NCBI GenBank assembly: GCA_019634575.1
Contig: JAHCAY010000002.1
Span: 606,897-670,896 of the forward strand
Source: Candidatus Didemnitutus sp.
GTDB lineage: Bacteria; Verrucomicrobiota; Verrucomicrobiia; Opitutales; Opitutaceae
Direction of reading: 5' to 3'
DNA: 64,000 bases
Below, in pieces: positions 15,402 to 25,257 of this stretch. Within the stretch, counting starts at the first letter, position 1, and each line of letters begins with the position of its first letter. The notes beneath the pieces are model-generated. The model was not told the DNA's origin and ran no database searches. It saw only the letters and a list, made by a program, of their open reading frames with translations. The position numbers and the translations under genes are program-made.

Positions 15402-18133
15402 ATGCCCGCGGCGCCACTCCCGCCGCTCCGGTGGCGCGGCTGTCCGGCGTCAGCCTGCGCTATGGCCGCACCATCGCGCTCGACGCGGTCGACCTCGATC
15501 TGCCAGCGGATGCGGTCGTGGGCCTGATCGGTCCGGACGGCGTGGGCAAGTCGAGCCTGCTTGCCGCTCTCGCCGGGGCGCGGCGCATCCGGGAAGGGGA
15601 GGTCAACGTCTTCGGCGGCGACATGCGCCGCGCGCGCCATCGCGATGCCGTCGGGCCGCGCATCGCCTACATGCCGCAGGGGCTCGGCCGGAATCTTTAT
15701 CCGACGCTGTCCGTCGAGGAGAATCTCCAGTTTTTCGGCCGGCTCTTCGACCAGGACTCCGACACGCGGCGGCAGCGGATCGACGCGCTGACACAGGCGA
15801 CCGGCTTGCACCCGTTTCTCGAGCGGCCGGCGGGCAACCTTTCCGGCGGCATGAAGCAGAAGCTGGGGCTGTGCTGCGCGCTCATCCACGATCCCGACTT
15901 GCTGGTGCTCGACGAACCGACGACCGGCGTCGATCCGCTGGCCCGCAGCCAGTTCTGGCAATTGCTCGCCCGCATCCGGGCCGGCCGGCCCGGCATGAGC
16001 GTCGTCGTGGCGACCGCCTACATGGAGGAGGCCGACGGATTCGACTGGATCGTGGCGATGAACGCCGGCCGCGTGCTCGCGACGGGCACGCCGGCGGAGA
16101 TCCGCCGCCGCACCGGCAGCGACTCGCTGGAGACGGCGTTCATCCGGCTGTTGCCCGAGGAAATCCGTCGCGACCACCGCGTCGTCGCGAAACCGCCGCT
16201 CTCCGACCTGGGCCACGAGGAGACCGCCATCGAGGCGAGTGGATTGACGAAGCGCTTCGGCCAGTTCACCGCCGTCGAACACGTGAGTTTCCGCATCCGT
16301 CGCGGCGAGATTTTCGGCTTCCTGGGCTCGAACGGCTGCGGCAAGACCACGACCATGAAGATGCTCACCGGCCTGCTCCCGGCGAGCGACGGTCGCGCCT
16401 GGCTGTTCGGCGCCGAGGTGAATCCGCACGATTTGGCGACGCGCCGCCGCGTCGGCTACATGTCGCAGTCGTTCTCGCTCTATTCGGAGCTCACCCTCGA
16501 GCAGAATCTCGTGCTGCACGCCCAACTGTTCCAGGTGCCCGCCGCGCAGATTCCCGCGCGGGTCGAGGCGACGCTCGGACGCTTCGGGCTGACGGAGCGG
16601 CGCGGGGAACTGCCGGAGAGCCTGCCGCTCGGCCTGCGGCAGCGCCTGTCGCTGGCGGTGGCGATGGTCCACGAGCCCGAGCTGCTCATTCTCGACGAGC
16701 CCACTTCCGGCGTCGATCCGGTGGCGCGCGACGTGTTCTGGCAAATGCTGATCGACCTCGCGCGCGGGAGCGGCGTCACGGTTTTCATCTCCACGCACTA
16801 CATGAGCGAGGCGGAGCGTTGCGACCGTGTGTCGTTCATGCACGCGGGCCGCGTGCTGGTGAGTGACGCGCCGGCGGAGATCGTGCGCCGGCGAGGCGTG
16901 CGCACGCTGGAGGAGGCGTTCATCGCCTACCTGCGCGAGGCCGCGCCGCCCGGCGAAACGGCCGCCCCGGCGGCGCCGGCACCGGGCCGGGCACACGCGC
17001 CGCGGACGCATTTCAGCCCGCGCCGCATGCTCGGCTACGTGATCCGCGAGACGCTCGAACTCCGGCGCGATCCCGTGCGCGCCACCCTCGCGATGGTGGG
17101 CAGCATCCTATTGATGCTCATCATCGCCTACGGCCTGAGCTTGGATGTCGAGAATCTCAGGTTCGCCGTGCTCGACCGCGACGACACGAGCCTGAGTCGG
17201 GACTACACGCTCAACCTCGCCGGTTCGCGCTACTTCGCCGAGCAGCGGCCGCTGGCGGACGAGGCCGATCTCGACCGCCGGATGCGCACAGGGGAGTTGT
17301 CCTTGGCCGTGGAAATTCCGCCGGGATTCGCCCGCCAGATCAAGCGCGGCGCGCCGGTGCAGGTGGGGGCGTGGATCGATGGCGCGATGCCCGCGCGGGC
17401 GGACACCGTGCGCGGCTACGTCGCCAGCCTGCATCAGCAGTGGCTCGCCGAGCAGCTGAAGAGTGCCGGCATCGATGTCGGGGCCGGCTACTCCACAGTC
17501 GAGACGCGCTTCCGCTACAACCCCGAGGTCACCAGCCTCCCGGCGATGGTGCCCGCCGTCATCCCGCTCCTGCTGCTGATGCTGCCGGCCATGCTCACGG
17601 CGCTCGCCGTCGTGCGCGAGAAGGAGCTGGGCTCGATCGTGAATTTCTACGTCACACCCGTCACGCGCGTAGAGTTCCTCTTCGGCAAGCAATTGCCCTA
17701 CGTGGCGCTGGGGATGCTCAATTACCTGCTGATGGTGCTGCTCGCCATCACGCTGTTCGGCGTGCCCCTGAAGGGCAGTTTCGCCGCGCTGACGCTGGCC
17801 GCGCTGGTCTTCGTCGGCATCTCGACGGGGCTCGGGCTGTTCGCCTCGGTCTTCACGCGCAGCCAGATCGGCGCGATGTTCTTCACGCTCGCGGGCACGT
17901 TGCTGCCCGCGATCTCGTATGCGGGGCTGCTCGACCCTGTCTCTTCGCTGGAGGGGGCGGGGCGCATCATCGGGGAGCTGTTCCCCGCCACGCACCTGCT
18001 CACGATCAGCCGCGGGGTTTTCGCCAAGGGACTCGGTTTCGCCGAGTTGGGCGGCTCATTCTGGCCGTTGCTGCTGGCACTGCCGGCGATCTTCGGTCTG
18101 ACGCTCGCGCTGCTGCCCAAACAGGAGGCCTGA
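15398..18133 (+). CDS. rbbA: Double-ATPase/permease ABC protein, RbbA-like
   Basis: A 911-residue fusion, the same length as E. coli RbbA. Two ABC ATPase domains are followed by an ABC-2 type permease. Walker A motifs are GPDGVGKSS (about 45-53) and GSNGCGKTT (about 309-317); signature motifs are NLSGGMKQK in the first and a degenerate ESLPLGLRQR in the second; both have LDEPT(S/T)GVDP Walker B regions. About six membrane helices fill residues 540-911. The E. coli protein was first described as ribosome-bound ATPase, but the operon context favours export. ATG at 15398 overlaps the yhiI stop; a longer open frame upstream to 14663 is an overlap artefact. Confidence 0.9.
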   Translation: MNARGATPAAPVARLSGVSLRYGRTIALDAVDLDLPADAVVGLIGPDGVGKSSLLAALAGARRIREGEVNVFGGDMRRARHRDAVGPRIAYMPQGLGRNLYPTLSVEENLQFFGRLFDQDSDTRRQRIDALTQATGLHPFLERPAGNLSGGMKQKLGLCCALIHDPDLLVLDEPTTGVDPLARSQFWQLLARIRAGRPGMSVVVATAYMEEADGFDWIVAMNAGRVLATGTPAEIRRRTGSDSLETAFIRLLPEEIRRDHRVVAKPPLSDLGHEETAIEASGLTKRFGQFTAVEHVSFRIRRGEIFGFLGSNGCGKTTTMKMLTGLLPASDGRAWLFGAEVNPHDLATRRRVGYMSQSFSLYSELTLEQNLVLHAQLFQVPAAQIPARVEATLGRFGLTERRGELPESLPLGLRQRLSLAVAMVHEPELLILDEPTSGVDPVARDVFWQMLIDLARGSGVTVFISTHYMSEAERCDRVSFMHAGRVLVSDAPAEIVRRRGVRTLEEAFIAYLREAAPPGETAAPAAPAPGRAHAPRTHFSPRRMLGYVIRETLELRRDPVRATLAMVGSILLMLIIAYGLSLDVENLRFAVLDRDDTSLSRDYTLNLAGSRYFAEQRPLADEADLDRRMRTGELSLAVEIPPGFARQIKRGAPVQVGAWIDGAMPARADTVRGYVASLHQQWLAEQLKSAGIDVGAGYSTVETRFRYNPEVTSLPAMVPAVIPLLLLMLPAMLTALAVVREKELGSIVNFYVTPVTRVEFLFGKQLPYVALGMLNYLLMVLLAITLFGVPLKGSFAALTLAALVFVGISTGLGLFASVFTRSQIGAMFFTLAGTLLPAISYAGLLDPVSSLEGAGRIIGELFPATHLLTISRGVFAKGLGFAELGGSFWPLLLALPAIFGLTLALLPKQEA

Positions 18134-18136
18134 ACC

Positions 18137-19264
18137 ATGCGCCGTCTGCGCAACATCTACCGGCTCGGCGTGAAGGAATTCTGGAGCTTGGGGCGCGACC
18201 CCATGATGCTCCTGCTGATCGCCTCGGTGTTCACCTTCGGGATCTACATCGCCGCCACCGCCATGCCCGGGACGCTCAACCGCGCCCAGCTCGCCATCGT
18301 GGACGAGGACGTCTCGCCGCTCTCGGCCCGGCTCGCGGCGGCGTTCTATCCGCCGCACTTTTCGGTGCCCGCGCTCGTCGGCCGGGAAGAGGTGGATGCG
18401 GGGCTCGACGCCGGGCGGTTCACCTTCGCCCTCGACATCCCGTCCGACTTCCAGCGCGACGTGCTGGCCGGCCGCGCGCCGGCGTTGCAACTGAGCGTGG
18501 ACGCCACCCGGATGCTCCAGTCCTTCGCCGGCGACGCCGCCATCCAGCAAATCGTGCAGGGCGAAGTGAACGAGTTCGTGCAGCGCCACCGCGCCACGCC
18601 CGTCCCGGCGGTCGATCTGGCGCTGCGCGTGCGCTTCAACCCCAACCTGGAGCCCGCTTGGCTCGGCGCGCTGATGGAAGTGATCAACAACATCACCATG
18701 CTCTCCATCGTGCTGGCGGGTGCCGCGCTGTTGCGGGAGCGCGAGCACGGCACGGTCGAGCACCTGCTCGTCATGCCGGTGACGCCGGGCGAGATCATGG
18801 TGTCGAAGACGTGGTCGATGGGGCTCGTGGTTCTAGGGGCCTCGGCCTTTTCCCTCACCGTGGTCGTGCAGGGAGTCCTGCGGGTGCCCATCGAGGGCTC
18901 GGTGGCGCTGTTCCTCGCCGGGACCGTCCTGCACCTGTTTGCCACGACCTCGATGGGCATCTTCATGGCGACGCTCGCGCGTTCGATGCCGCAGTTCGGC
19001 CTGTTGCTGATGCTCACGCTGATCCCGCTGCAACTGCTGTCCGGCGGCTTCACACCCCGCGAGAACATGCCGGAAATCGTGCGCGGCATCATGCAGCTGG
19101 CACCCACGACGCATTTCATCATGGCCGGGCACGGCATCCTTTTCCGCGGCGCCGGGCTCGGGGTGGTCTGGCCGCAGTTCCTTGCGCTTGCCCTGATTGG
19201 CGGGGCGTTTTTCAGCCTGTCGCTCTGGCGTTTTCGCCGCGCGCTCGGCCAGCTCGCGGAATGA
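18137..19264 (+). CDS. yhhJ: ABC-2 type permease, YhhJ-like
   Basis: A 375-residue permease with an N-terminal helix, a long extracytoplasmic loop (about 50-180) and five C-terminal membrane helices, including LLMLTLIPLQLLSGGFTPRENMP, a conserved ABC-2 permease segment. It starts 3 bp after the RbbA-like gene with a good AGGAGG site at 18123-18128, and completes the yhiI-rbbA-yhhJ set. It should pair with the permease half of the RbbA-like protein as a heterodimeric channel. Substrate unknown. Confidence 0.9.
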   Translation: MRRLRNIYRLGVKEFWSLGRDPMMLLLIASVFTFGIYIAATAMPGTLNRAQLAIVDEDVSPLSARLAAAFYPPHFSVPALVGREEVDAGLDAGRFTFALDIPSDFQRDVLAGRAPALQLSVDATRMLQSFAGDAAIQQIVQGEVNEFVQRHRATPVPAVDLALRVRFNPNLEPAWLGALMEVINNITMLSIVLAGAALLREREHGTVEHLLVMPVTPGEIMVSKTWSMGLVVLGASAFSLTVVVQGVLRVPIEGSVALFLAGTVLHLFATTSMGIFMATLARSMPQFGLLLMLTLIPLQLLSGGFTPRENMPEIVRGIMQLAPTTHFIMAGHGILFRGAGLGVVWPQFLALALIGGAFFSLSLWRFRRALGQLAE

Positions 19265-19840
19265 CCACGCCGGCGGCGGACTCCGCGCCTGCACCAACGC
19301 TCTGGAAGGCCGAGGCGGCAAGGCGGATGGGTTCGCGCCATCGCACCTTATCATTTCCGGTGCCGCCAAATCACCCACCGCAGCCGATGGACGCGTCCAG
19401 TTTCCCAGATCCTGCTTCACGCGGGAGTCCCCCGGCCCGCCCTTGATGAACGTCATCAGGTTCTAGAACGCTCGCTGGGTCGCCCGTTCCTTGCTCCAAG
19501 TGGACATTGCCGTCGTCGGCATGGTGCCCCGAAGCGCCGCGCGAATTCCTAATCGAGCTCATTGAGGACGAGCTTCGCCAACAGCGGCGAGCGCGGCCCA
19601 CCCAACCGCGTGCAGACACTGGCTTGTCTGGAGTAACCGGACACACCAATGGAGGCGTGTATTTGCGAGGCACTCGTCGAGTTGGCTAATGCCACCGTCG
19701 CTTTCAGACTAACCTCACGGTTGCACACCAGAGCTTTTCTATCCGGCGCTGCCCTGAGGTTGGGCGAGGGTCATCTCTTCGGCTAACCGGATGACACACG
19801 CAAAATACGGAAAGGTCGGCGCGTTGACATCAAATTTGGT
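19265..19840. other. 576-bp stretch with no recognisable gene
   Basis: I see no convincing coding frame, tRNA, terminator or repeat here. Short open frames exist on both strands but lack start context, codon bias or family resemblance. The composition is a little less GC-rich than the neighbours, especially after about 19690. It separates the ABC export operon from the convergent PEP-CTERM genes and may be a decayed gene. Confidence 0.5.
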
Positions 19841-20740
19841 TCAAGCCGCCGCGTTGAGCTGGCGGCGGCGCCACCAAACAAGGCCGAGTGCGCCGAGGCC
19901 GGCGAACGCCGCGTAGGTCGCGGGCTCCGGAACGGCAGAAACGGCGAGATTGTCGGCGTGGGCCTGTCCGCTGACCAGCGTGGGGCCGGCCGAGGAGCCG
20001 TCGCCGTAGAGCGCACCATACAACTCGAGGCCGAAGCCGGTGGTCGGGGTCACCGCCCAATTCGCCGTCGCTCCGCTGGCTAGCCCGCCGAAATGCCCCG
20101 TGCCGGTCCACGTCCCGAAGGTGTAGAATGTGGAGCCGGCATCGAAGCTGAAGCCTGAGGTGAAAGTGCTTGTCGAACCGTTGTAGGCGATCTTCAGAAG
20201 GACCTCGGTGGCGTCGAAGGTGTTGTCGAGATTGCCGGTCGAGCCGAGCGTGGTGCGGGTGTAGCCGCTGCCGTTATAGACGCCCTGTTCCGCGAAGATG
20301 CGGCCGCCGCTCGTCGCGTATTGCAGATAGAGGCCGTAGTAGCCGCTCGCGGTGCCAGCCATGAAGGTCTCGAAACCGATCAGCGACGCGCCGTTGGAAG
20401 CGACGGCCGTTTTGTCGAGAGTGAATGTCATCGTGGCCGCCCAGCTGTCGGTGTAGCTGGAGTTGCCTGACGTCGTGCTCGACCAGACGCGGAATTGCTG
20501 CGCGCGGTTCGCGGTCGTGATCGCGGTGGAAGTGGAATCGGCAGTGAACTCGAAGCGTCCGTTCGTTTCGGTCCAGAGGCCGCCGTTGGCGGTCCCGAAC
20601 GACGACCAGCGGCCAGAGGCAAAGGTGTTGTCGTTGAAGTCGTCCGAGCCGTAGAGCGAGGCTTGGGCACGGAGCAGCACTGTGGCGAGAGCCCCGGCAA
20701 GTAGCGCGGTGATTGCGCGCAGAAAACGGCGGGATTTCAT
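19841..20740 (-). CDS. PEP-CTERM surface protein
   Basis: A 299-residue secreted protein with a signal peptide (ITALLAGALATVLLRAQA) and a C-terminal sorting signal: VPEPATYAAF, one hydrophobic helix, then WWRRRQ. Proteins with this tail are processed by exosortase and retained at the cell surface or in the extracellular matrix. The body is a beta-rich Gly/Ser/Thr domain that opens YGSDDFNDNTFASGRW, a layout resembling a lectin/concanavalin-like jelly roll. It lies 14 bp downstream of a paralogue of the same design, so the two are probably cotranscribed after the two-component genes. Confidence 0.85.
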   Translation of the reverse strand: MKSRRFLRAITALLAGALATVLLRAQASLYGSDDFNDNTFASGRWSSFGTANGGLWTETNGRFEFTADSTSTAITTANRAQQFRVWSSTTSGNSSYTDSWAATMTFTLDKTAVASNGASLIGFETFMAGTASGYYGLYLQYATSGGRIFAEQGVYNGSGYTRTTLGSTGNLDNTFDATEVLLKIAYNGSTSTFTSGFSFDAGSTFYTFGTWTGTGHFGGLASGATANWAVTPTTGFGLELYGALYGDGSSAGPTLVSGQAHADNLAVSAVPEPATYAAFAGLGALGLVWWRRRQLNAAA

Positions 20741-20754
20741 GGCGGCGGGCGGGG

Positions 20755-21636
20755 TCAAGCGTGGGTGGCCATGGTGCGCTGGCGACGACGCCACCAAGCG
20801 AGCCCGAGCGCCCCGAGGCCGGCGAATGCGGCGTAGGTCGAGGGCTCCGGCACGGCGGAGACGGCGAAGTTGTCGTAGCTCATCTGGCCCGCAGCAATCG
20901 CGCCTGCATTGTTGGTCAGGCCGAGCAGGTCGATGCCGAATCCGTTGTCTAACGGCGTCGTGTTGCCGGCTTGGGCGCCCGCGATGTCGAAGGACGCTCC
21001 CGCCGTGAACGACGCTCCGGCATCGTAGCTGTAGGAGAGCGCGAGGATCTTGCTCGTGCCGTCGTAATCCATGCGAAGCACCACATCGCTGCCGTCCAAC
21101 GTGAGCGCCCTCGTCGTGGTGCGGTCGTAGTCGGTGATGCCGGCGTTCCATTTGCCCCACTCGAACTGGACGTAGTTGTTAGTCGGCGTGTTCGCGAGAT
21201 AGATGCCATAGTAGGCGTTGCGCGTCGGGCCGGAACTCGACGAGTAGAGTTCGAGCCCGGCCATGGTGAAGCCGGCAACGGGAACCGTGAGATTGCTGAC
21301 GCTCACCTGAGCGGTCCAACTGGAGTTGTAGGGCTCGCCGGTAGTCAGGCCCGCGCCACCGGCCGGCGTGTTGCCTTCGTTGTATTCCACCCAGCCGAGA
21401 AAGCCGCGCGACAGGCCCGTAGTCGCGGTATTCGTGTATTCGACCCGCTGGTTTGTGGCGGTCCAGGAGCCCGCACCGGAGGTGTAGCTCCAGACTCCCA
21501 CCTGGGTGCCGGCCTGCGAATCGAGCGTGAGCGTGTTGGTGTCGAAATTGTCGGAGCCGACGAACGTCTGGGCCGACAACGAGAGGGCGGAGAGGCAGCA
21601 TCCCGCGAGGACGCCGAGGAGGTAACGGATTTTCAT
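20755..21636 (-). CDS. PEP-CTERM surface protein, paralogue
   Basis: A 293-residue protein with signal peptide (YLLGVLAGCCLSALSLSAQ) and a VPEPSTYAAF plus helix plus WWRRRQ sorting tail almost identical to that of its downstream neighbour. The body again begins with GSDNFDTNTL, ends with DNFAVS just before the tail, and is beta-rich. ATG at 21636 starts the signal peptide; nine upstream codons were excluded. It lies 103 bp downstream of the response regulator gene on the same strand. Confidence 0.85.
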   Translation of the reverse strand: MKIRYLLGVLAGCCLSALSLSAQTFVGSDNFDTNTLTLDSQAGTQVGVWSYTSGAGSWTATNQRVEYTNTATTGLSRGFLGWVEYNEGNTPAGGAGLTTGEPYNSSWTAQVSVSNLTVPVAGFTMAGLELYSSSSGPTRNAYYGIYLANTPTNNYVQFEWGKWNAGITDYDRTTTRALTLDGSDVVLRMDYDGTSKILALSYSYDAGASFTAGASFDIAGAQAGNTTPLDNGFGIDLLGLTNNAGAIAAGQMSYDNFAVSAVPEPSTYAAFAGLGALGLAWWRRRQRTMATHA

Positions 21637-21739
21637 AGGCGTGGTGTGTGCCGCCATAGACAATGTCGCGCGCGGCGGCGAACAAGCGCCCGCCCCTAAG
21701 GGATTCCCTCATTTTCCGCGCGCGGCGCAGCGGGCGGGA

Positions 21740-22372
21740 TCAGCGCACGAGGCCCTGCTCGCGCGCCCACACCGCCGCGCGCGCGACCAGCGCGCTCGCG
21801 TGCGGCAGCCCGAGCTTGGCCTTGATGTTCTCGCGGTGCGTTTCGATGGTCTTGTGGCTCACGCCCAAAGCGCCCGCGATCTCCTGGGTCGAACGGCCCT
21901 GACCCAGCTGGGTGAAGACATGGAGCTCGCGCTCGGAGAGCGCGGCGAGCTCGTGCGCCGCGCCGTTGACGCGTGCCGGCCGCGGCGTCGCCTCGCGCAG
22001 GGCCGCGAGGATCGCCTCCGGCCCCGCGAGCTTGGACACGAAGGCGCTCGCGCCCACCTGTAGCGCCTTGGGGCGATAGACGGCCGCATCGAGCATCGAG
22101 AGCACGAGGATGCGCATCGCCGGCCGATCCTGCCGGAGCTCGCGCACGAGTTTCAGACCGTCGTCGTCGCGCAGCATCAGGTCGACCACCGCGGCGTCGG
22201 GGCGCCACCGCGCCGCCGCGGCGCGGGCCCCGGCGGCGGTGTCGGTCTCGGCGCAGACCTCCCACGCCGGGTCCTGGTTGAGGACGGTCACGACTCCCGC
22301 CCGGAAGAGCGGATGATCATCGACGACGATTACGCGTTGTTTCACGGAAGCGATGACGGGCACAAGAGCCAT
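21740..22372 (-). CDS. NarL/FixJ-type response regulator
   Basis: A 210-residue regulator with an N-terminal receiver (VIVVDDHPLFRAG; phosphorylatable Asp64 in VVDLML; Lys in FVSKLAG) and a C-terminal LuxR-type HTH (LSERELHVFTQLGQGRSTQEIAGALGV is spread over the first two helices, then SHKTIETHRENIKAKL). It would activate or repress transcription once phosphorylated. It follows the hybrid kinase gene by 53 bp and precedes the PEP-CTERM pair, which are its most obvious candidate targets. Confidence 0.93.
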   Translation of the reverse strand: MALVPVIASVKQRVIVVDDHPLFRAGVVTVLNQDPAWEVCAETDTAAGARAAAARWRPDAAVVDLMLRDDDGLKLVRELRQDRPAMRILVLSMLDAAVYRPKALQVGASAFVSKLAGPEAILAALREATPRPARVNGAAHELAALSERELHVFTQLGQGRSTQEIAGALGVSHKTIETHRENIKAKLGLPHASALVARAAVWAREQGLVR

Positions 22373-22425
22373 TTCTTAGGGGCTGACAAACCCGAACTCG
22401 CGGCGCGGGCCGCGCCCGCGCCGTT

Positions 22426-25257
22426 TCACGCCGCGCGCCAGTTCCGCAGGACCTCCCGGCAGGCGAGCCACGCCGCGCCGGCCGCCGTTCCGTCCTCGGC
22501 GAGCGCCGCCGCCTCCAGCGCGCCGACCACGGCGAAAATGTCCCGCGCGCCGACCGCCACCGCGCCGCTGCGCAGATAGTGCGCATGCCGGCGCAGCGCG
22601 GCGAAATCCCCCGCGGCGCACGCCGCCGCCACCGCCGCCTCCCACTCCGGCAGCTCGCGGCCGAACTGCTCGCGCACGATCCGGCGCGCTTCCGGCGCGG
22701 CGGCGAAATAGTCGGGCAGGACGCGGGGCACGGCGGCCGAGCGCACCACCGCCGCCCAGAGCTGGTCGAGCGACACGGGCTTGAGCAGGAACGCCTCGGC
22801 GCCGGCCGCGAGCACGCGCGCCCGGTCCGCCGCGGCCGCGTGCGCGCTCACCACGATCACCCGGCACCCCGGCGCCGCCGCCTGCAGCCGCGGCAGGAAC
22901 GCCGCGCTGTCCCCGTCCGCCAGCGCCAGGTCCATCAGCACCACGTCGGGCGCCGCCGCGGCCGCCAGCGTCAGCGCCGCCGCGCCGCTGGCCGCCGCCC
23001 GGCACACCGCCCCGCGCTCGGTCAGCGCCGCCACGAACAGCTCGCGCATCGCCGGATTGTCCTCGACCACCAGCACGCGCGGGTGCGCACCGGGCGCCAC
23101 CGGGGCCGCCGCCGCCGTTTCCGGCGCGGCGGCCGCGGACACGCAGACCGACGCCACGAAACGGCTGCCGCTCATGCCGTCGCTCTCGACCGTGAGCTCT
23201 CCGCCCATCGCGCGGCAGAGCGCGGCGGCGACCGCCAGGCCCAGCCCGGACCCCTCCTGCGCCGCCGTGCGCTCGAGCCGGGAAAACGCCCGGAAAATCC
23301 GCGCCTGCTGGGCGGGCGGGATGCCCGGCCCCGTGTCGCTGACCGCCAGGTCGACGCGCCAGCGCCCGTCCGGCTGCAGCCGCGCGGCACAGCCGACCCG
23401 CACCCGGCCGCGCGCGGTGAACTTCACCGCGTTGCCGAGCAGGTTGATCAGCACCTGCCGCAGCCGGGCCTCGTCGACCTCGATCCAGTCCGGCCCCCCG
23501 GCGTCGAGCCCGCACTCGAACGCGAGCCCCTTCGCCTCCGCGCGGCCCCGGAATCCCTCCGCGGTGTCGCACACGACGCGCGCCAGCGCGACCGGCCGGG
23601 GCGCGAGCTGGAACGCGCCGGCCTCGACCGCGCCGAGGTCGATCAGGTCGTTGACCAGCCGCAGCATCACCTCGCCCTGCTGGCGCAGCGCCGCGAGATG
23701 GCTGGCGCGCTCCGCCGCCGCGACGTCGCGCTCGAGCAGTTCGCCGTAGCCGAGGATATTCTGCAGCGGCGTGCGGAGTTCGTGGCTCACGATGGCGAGA
23801 AAGGCGCTCTTGATGCGGTTGTCCGTCGCCGCTGCTTCGGCGTCCCGCCGCGCGATCTCGCGCTCCCGGCCGCTCTGCCGTTGCAGCAGCAGCAGGCCCA
23901 GCAGAACAATGCCCAGCGCGGTCACTATGAACGGCGCCGCGCGCCACCGCCGCTCGACGCTCAGGTAATATTCTCGTCGCACGCAATCCAGCCAGCCGAG
24001 CATGACTCCGTCGGGCCCCACGATCGGCGCCCGACAGAAATACCGGTAGCCGATCTCGTGCACGTGCGAGGATTCGACGTAGGGTTCCTTCGCGTTCCAG
24101 CGGGCGATGTCCTCCGGCGTCGCCCGGCGGAGCAAGTCGACCTCGCCGGCGTGCGCCGGGCGGTCGGACGAGAGCACGGCGACCAGCCAGCCGTCATGGA
24201 TGACGATCAGGCGCGCCGCCTCGAGGAACGGCGTCGCGAGCACGACCCGCGCCAAGCGGCGCTGCGCGCCGGCGGCCACCCCGGTGGCGAGCCACGGCGA
24301 ATGGGCGGCGATCGGCTCGTTCTCCCACGTGCGGGTCTCGATCGTGAACGCCGGATCGGCGAAGGGGGCGAGGAGCGCGGGATCGAACAGGTTCGCCTGC
24401 GCCGCCGCCATGCGCAGGCGGTTCTGTTGGATCTCCCGGCGGTTGTCGCGGCCGGTCTGGAGGCTCAACGCCACGCCCGCCAGCAGCCAGAGGGCGGCGA
24501 TGACCCCCGCACGGCGCACGTCGCGCCGGAGGGCCGGCACCGTCTCGGGGTGCTGGCGCGCCCACAGCCCGGCCAGCAGGCTCGCGAGCACCAGGCCGCC
24601 CAAAACCAGTTGGAACGCCGCCGCCGCCAAGCCCATCGGCGTCGGCGGCCCCGAGCGCTGCAGCGTGCCCGTGAGCGCGGCGATCGGCCCGACCGTCGAC
24701 ACCCACGGCAGCACCATCGCGCCCGCCAGGCCGACGCGGGCCCGCCACCGGTCCCGCGTGGCCGGCCAGAGCGCGACTCCCGCCGCCGCCGCGAGCACGC
24801 CGAGCAGCACGCCGCCGCGCACCGGCTCCGCCGCGTGCAGGACGGCGGTCGCGAGCAGCAGCGCGCCCGCGAGGCCGCGCCAGCCGCGCCGGTTCCCCGC
24901 CGCCGCCACGCCCCAGCCCGCCGCCATCGCCGCCAGGGCGGTGCCGATCAGCACGTCGCCCAGCCAGTAGGGATCGACCAGCGCCGGCCGGTAGATGCCC
25001 ACCGAGCCCGGCACCAGCCGGTCCTGGAAGAAGTCGAAGGTCGGGTTGAAGATGCCGAACTGGATCAGCGCCGTGCCGATCGCCGCGGCGGCCGCGGCCG
25101 GGAACCACTGCCACTCCGCCGCGCGGCGCGGATGCCGCAGCCACGAGATCAGCGCCAGGCCCCAGCAGAGCAGCGAGAAGAACCAGAGGAAATCCTGGTG
25201 CACGCTCCAGCTGCCCAGCCAGGTCGCCGCGTCGTAGGCCTGCTGCGGATTTTCCAT
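22426..25257 (-). CDS. Hybrid histidine kinase with receiver and HPt domains
   Basis: A 943-residue membrane kinase. The first 270 residues contain seven or so hydrophobic helices (starting FLWFFSLLCWGLALISWL). A roughly 150-residue soluble sensor region and one more helix follow, then HisKA (His492 in VSHELRTP), HATPase (NLLGNAVKFT, SDTGPGIPP, GSGLGLAV), a receiver with Asp776 in LMDLALADG, and a C-terminal HPt domain with His893 in HYLRSGAVAVGA. This gives a full His-Asp-His relay ending on Asp64 of the response regulator encoded next. ATG at 25257 begins MENPQQAYD; 22 upstream codons were excluded. The composition is unusually GC-rich, with long Ala runs. Confidence 0.93.
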   Translation of the reverse strand: MENPQQAYDAATWLGSWSVHQDFLWFFSLLCWGLALISWLRHPRRAAEWQWFPAAAAAAIGTALIQFGIFNPTFDFFQDRLVPGSVGIYRPALVDPYWLGDVLIGTALAAMAAGWGVAAAGNRRGWRGLAGALLLATAVLHAAEPVRGGVLLGVLAAAAGVALWPATRDRWRARVGLAGAMVLPWVSTVGPIAALTGTLQRSGPPTPMGLAAAAFQLVLGGLVLASLLAGLWARQHPETVPALRRDVRRAGVIAALWLLAGVALSLQTGRDNRREIQQNRLRMAAAQANLFDPALLAPFADPAFTIETRTWENEPIAAHSPWLATGVAAGAQRRLARVVLATPFLEAARLIVIHDGWLVAVLSSDRPAHAGEVDLLRRATPEDIARWNAKEPYVESSHVHEIGYRYFCRAPIVGPDGVMLGWLDCVRREYYLSVERRWRAAPFIVTALGIVLLGLLLLQRQSGREREIARRDAEAAATDNRIKSAFLAIVSHELRTPLQNILGYGELLERDVAAAERASHLAALRQQGEVMLRLVNDLIDLGAVEAGAFQLAPRPVALARVVCDTAEGFRGRAEAKGLAFECGLDAGGPDWIEVDEARLRQVLINLLGNAVKFTARGRVRVGCAARLQPDGRWRVDLAVSDTGPGIPPAQQARIFRAFSRLERTAAQEGSGLGLAVAAALCRAMGGELTVESDGMSGSRFVASVCVSAAAAPETAAAAPVAPGAHPRVLVVEDNPAMRELFVAALTERGAVCRAAASGAAALTLAAAAAPDVVLMDLALADGDSAAFLPRLQAAAPGCRVIVVSAHAAAADRARVLAAGAEAFLLKPVSLDQLWAAVVRSAAVPRVLPDYFAAAPEARRIVREQFGRELPEWEAAVAAACAAGDFAALRRHAHYLRSGAVAVGARDIFAVVGALEAAALAEDGTAAGAAWLACREVLRNWRAA

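Noticed and set aside
19507..19689. 60-codon ORF between the ABC operon and the PEP-CTERM genes
   Set aside because: No ribosome binding site, no family resemblance, and weak codon bias.
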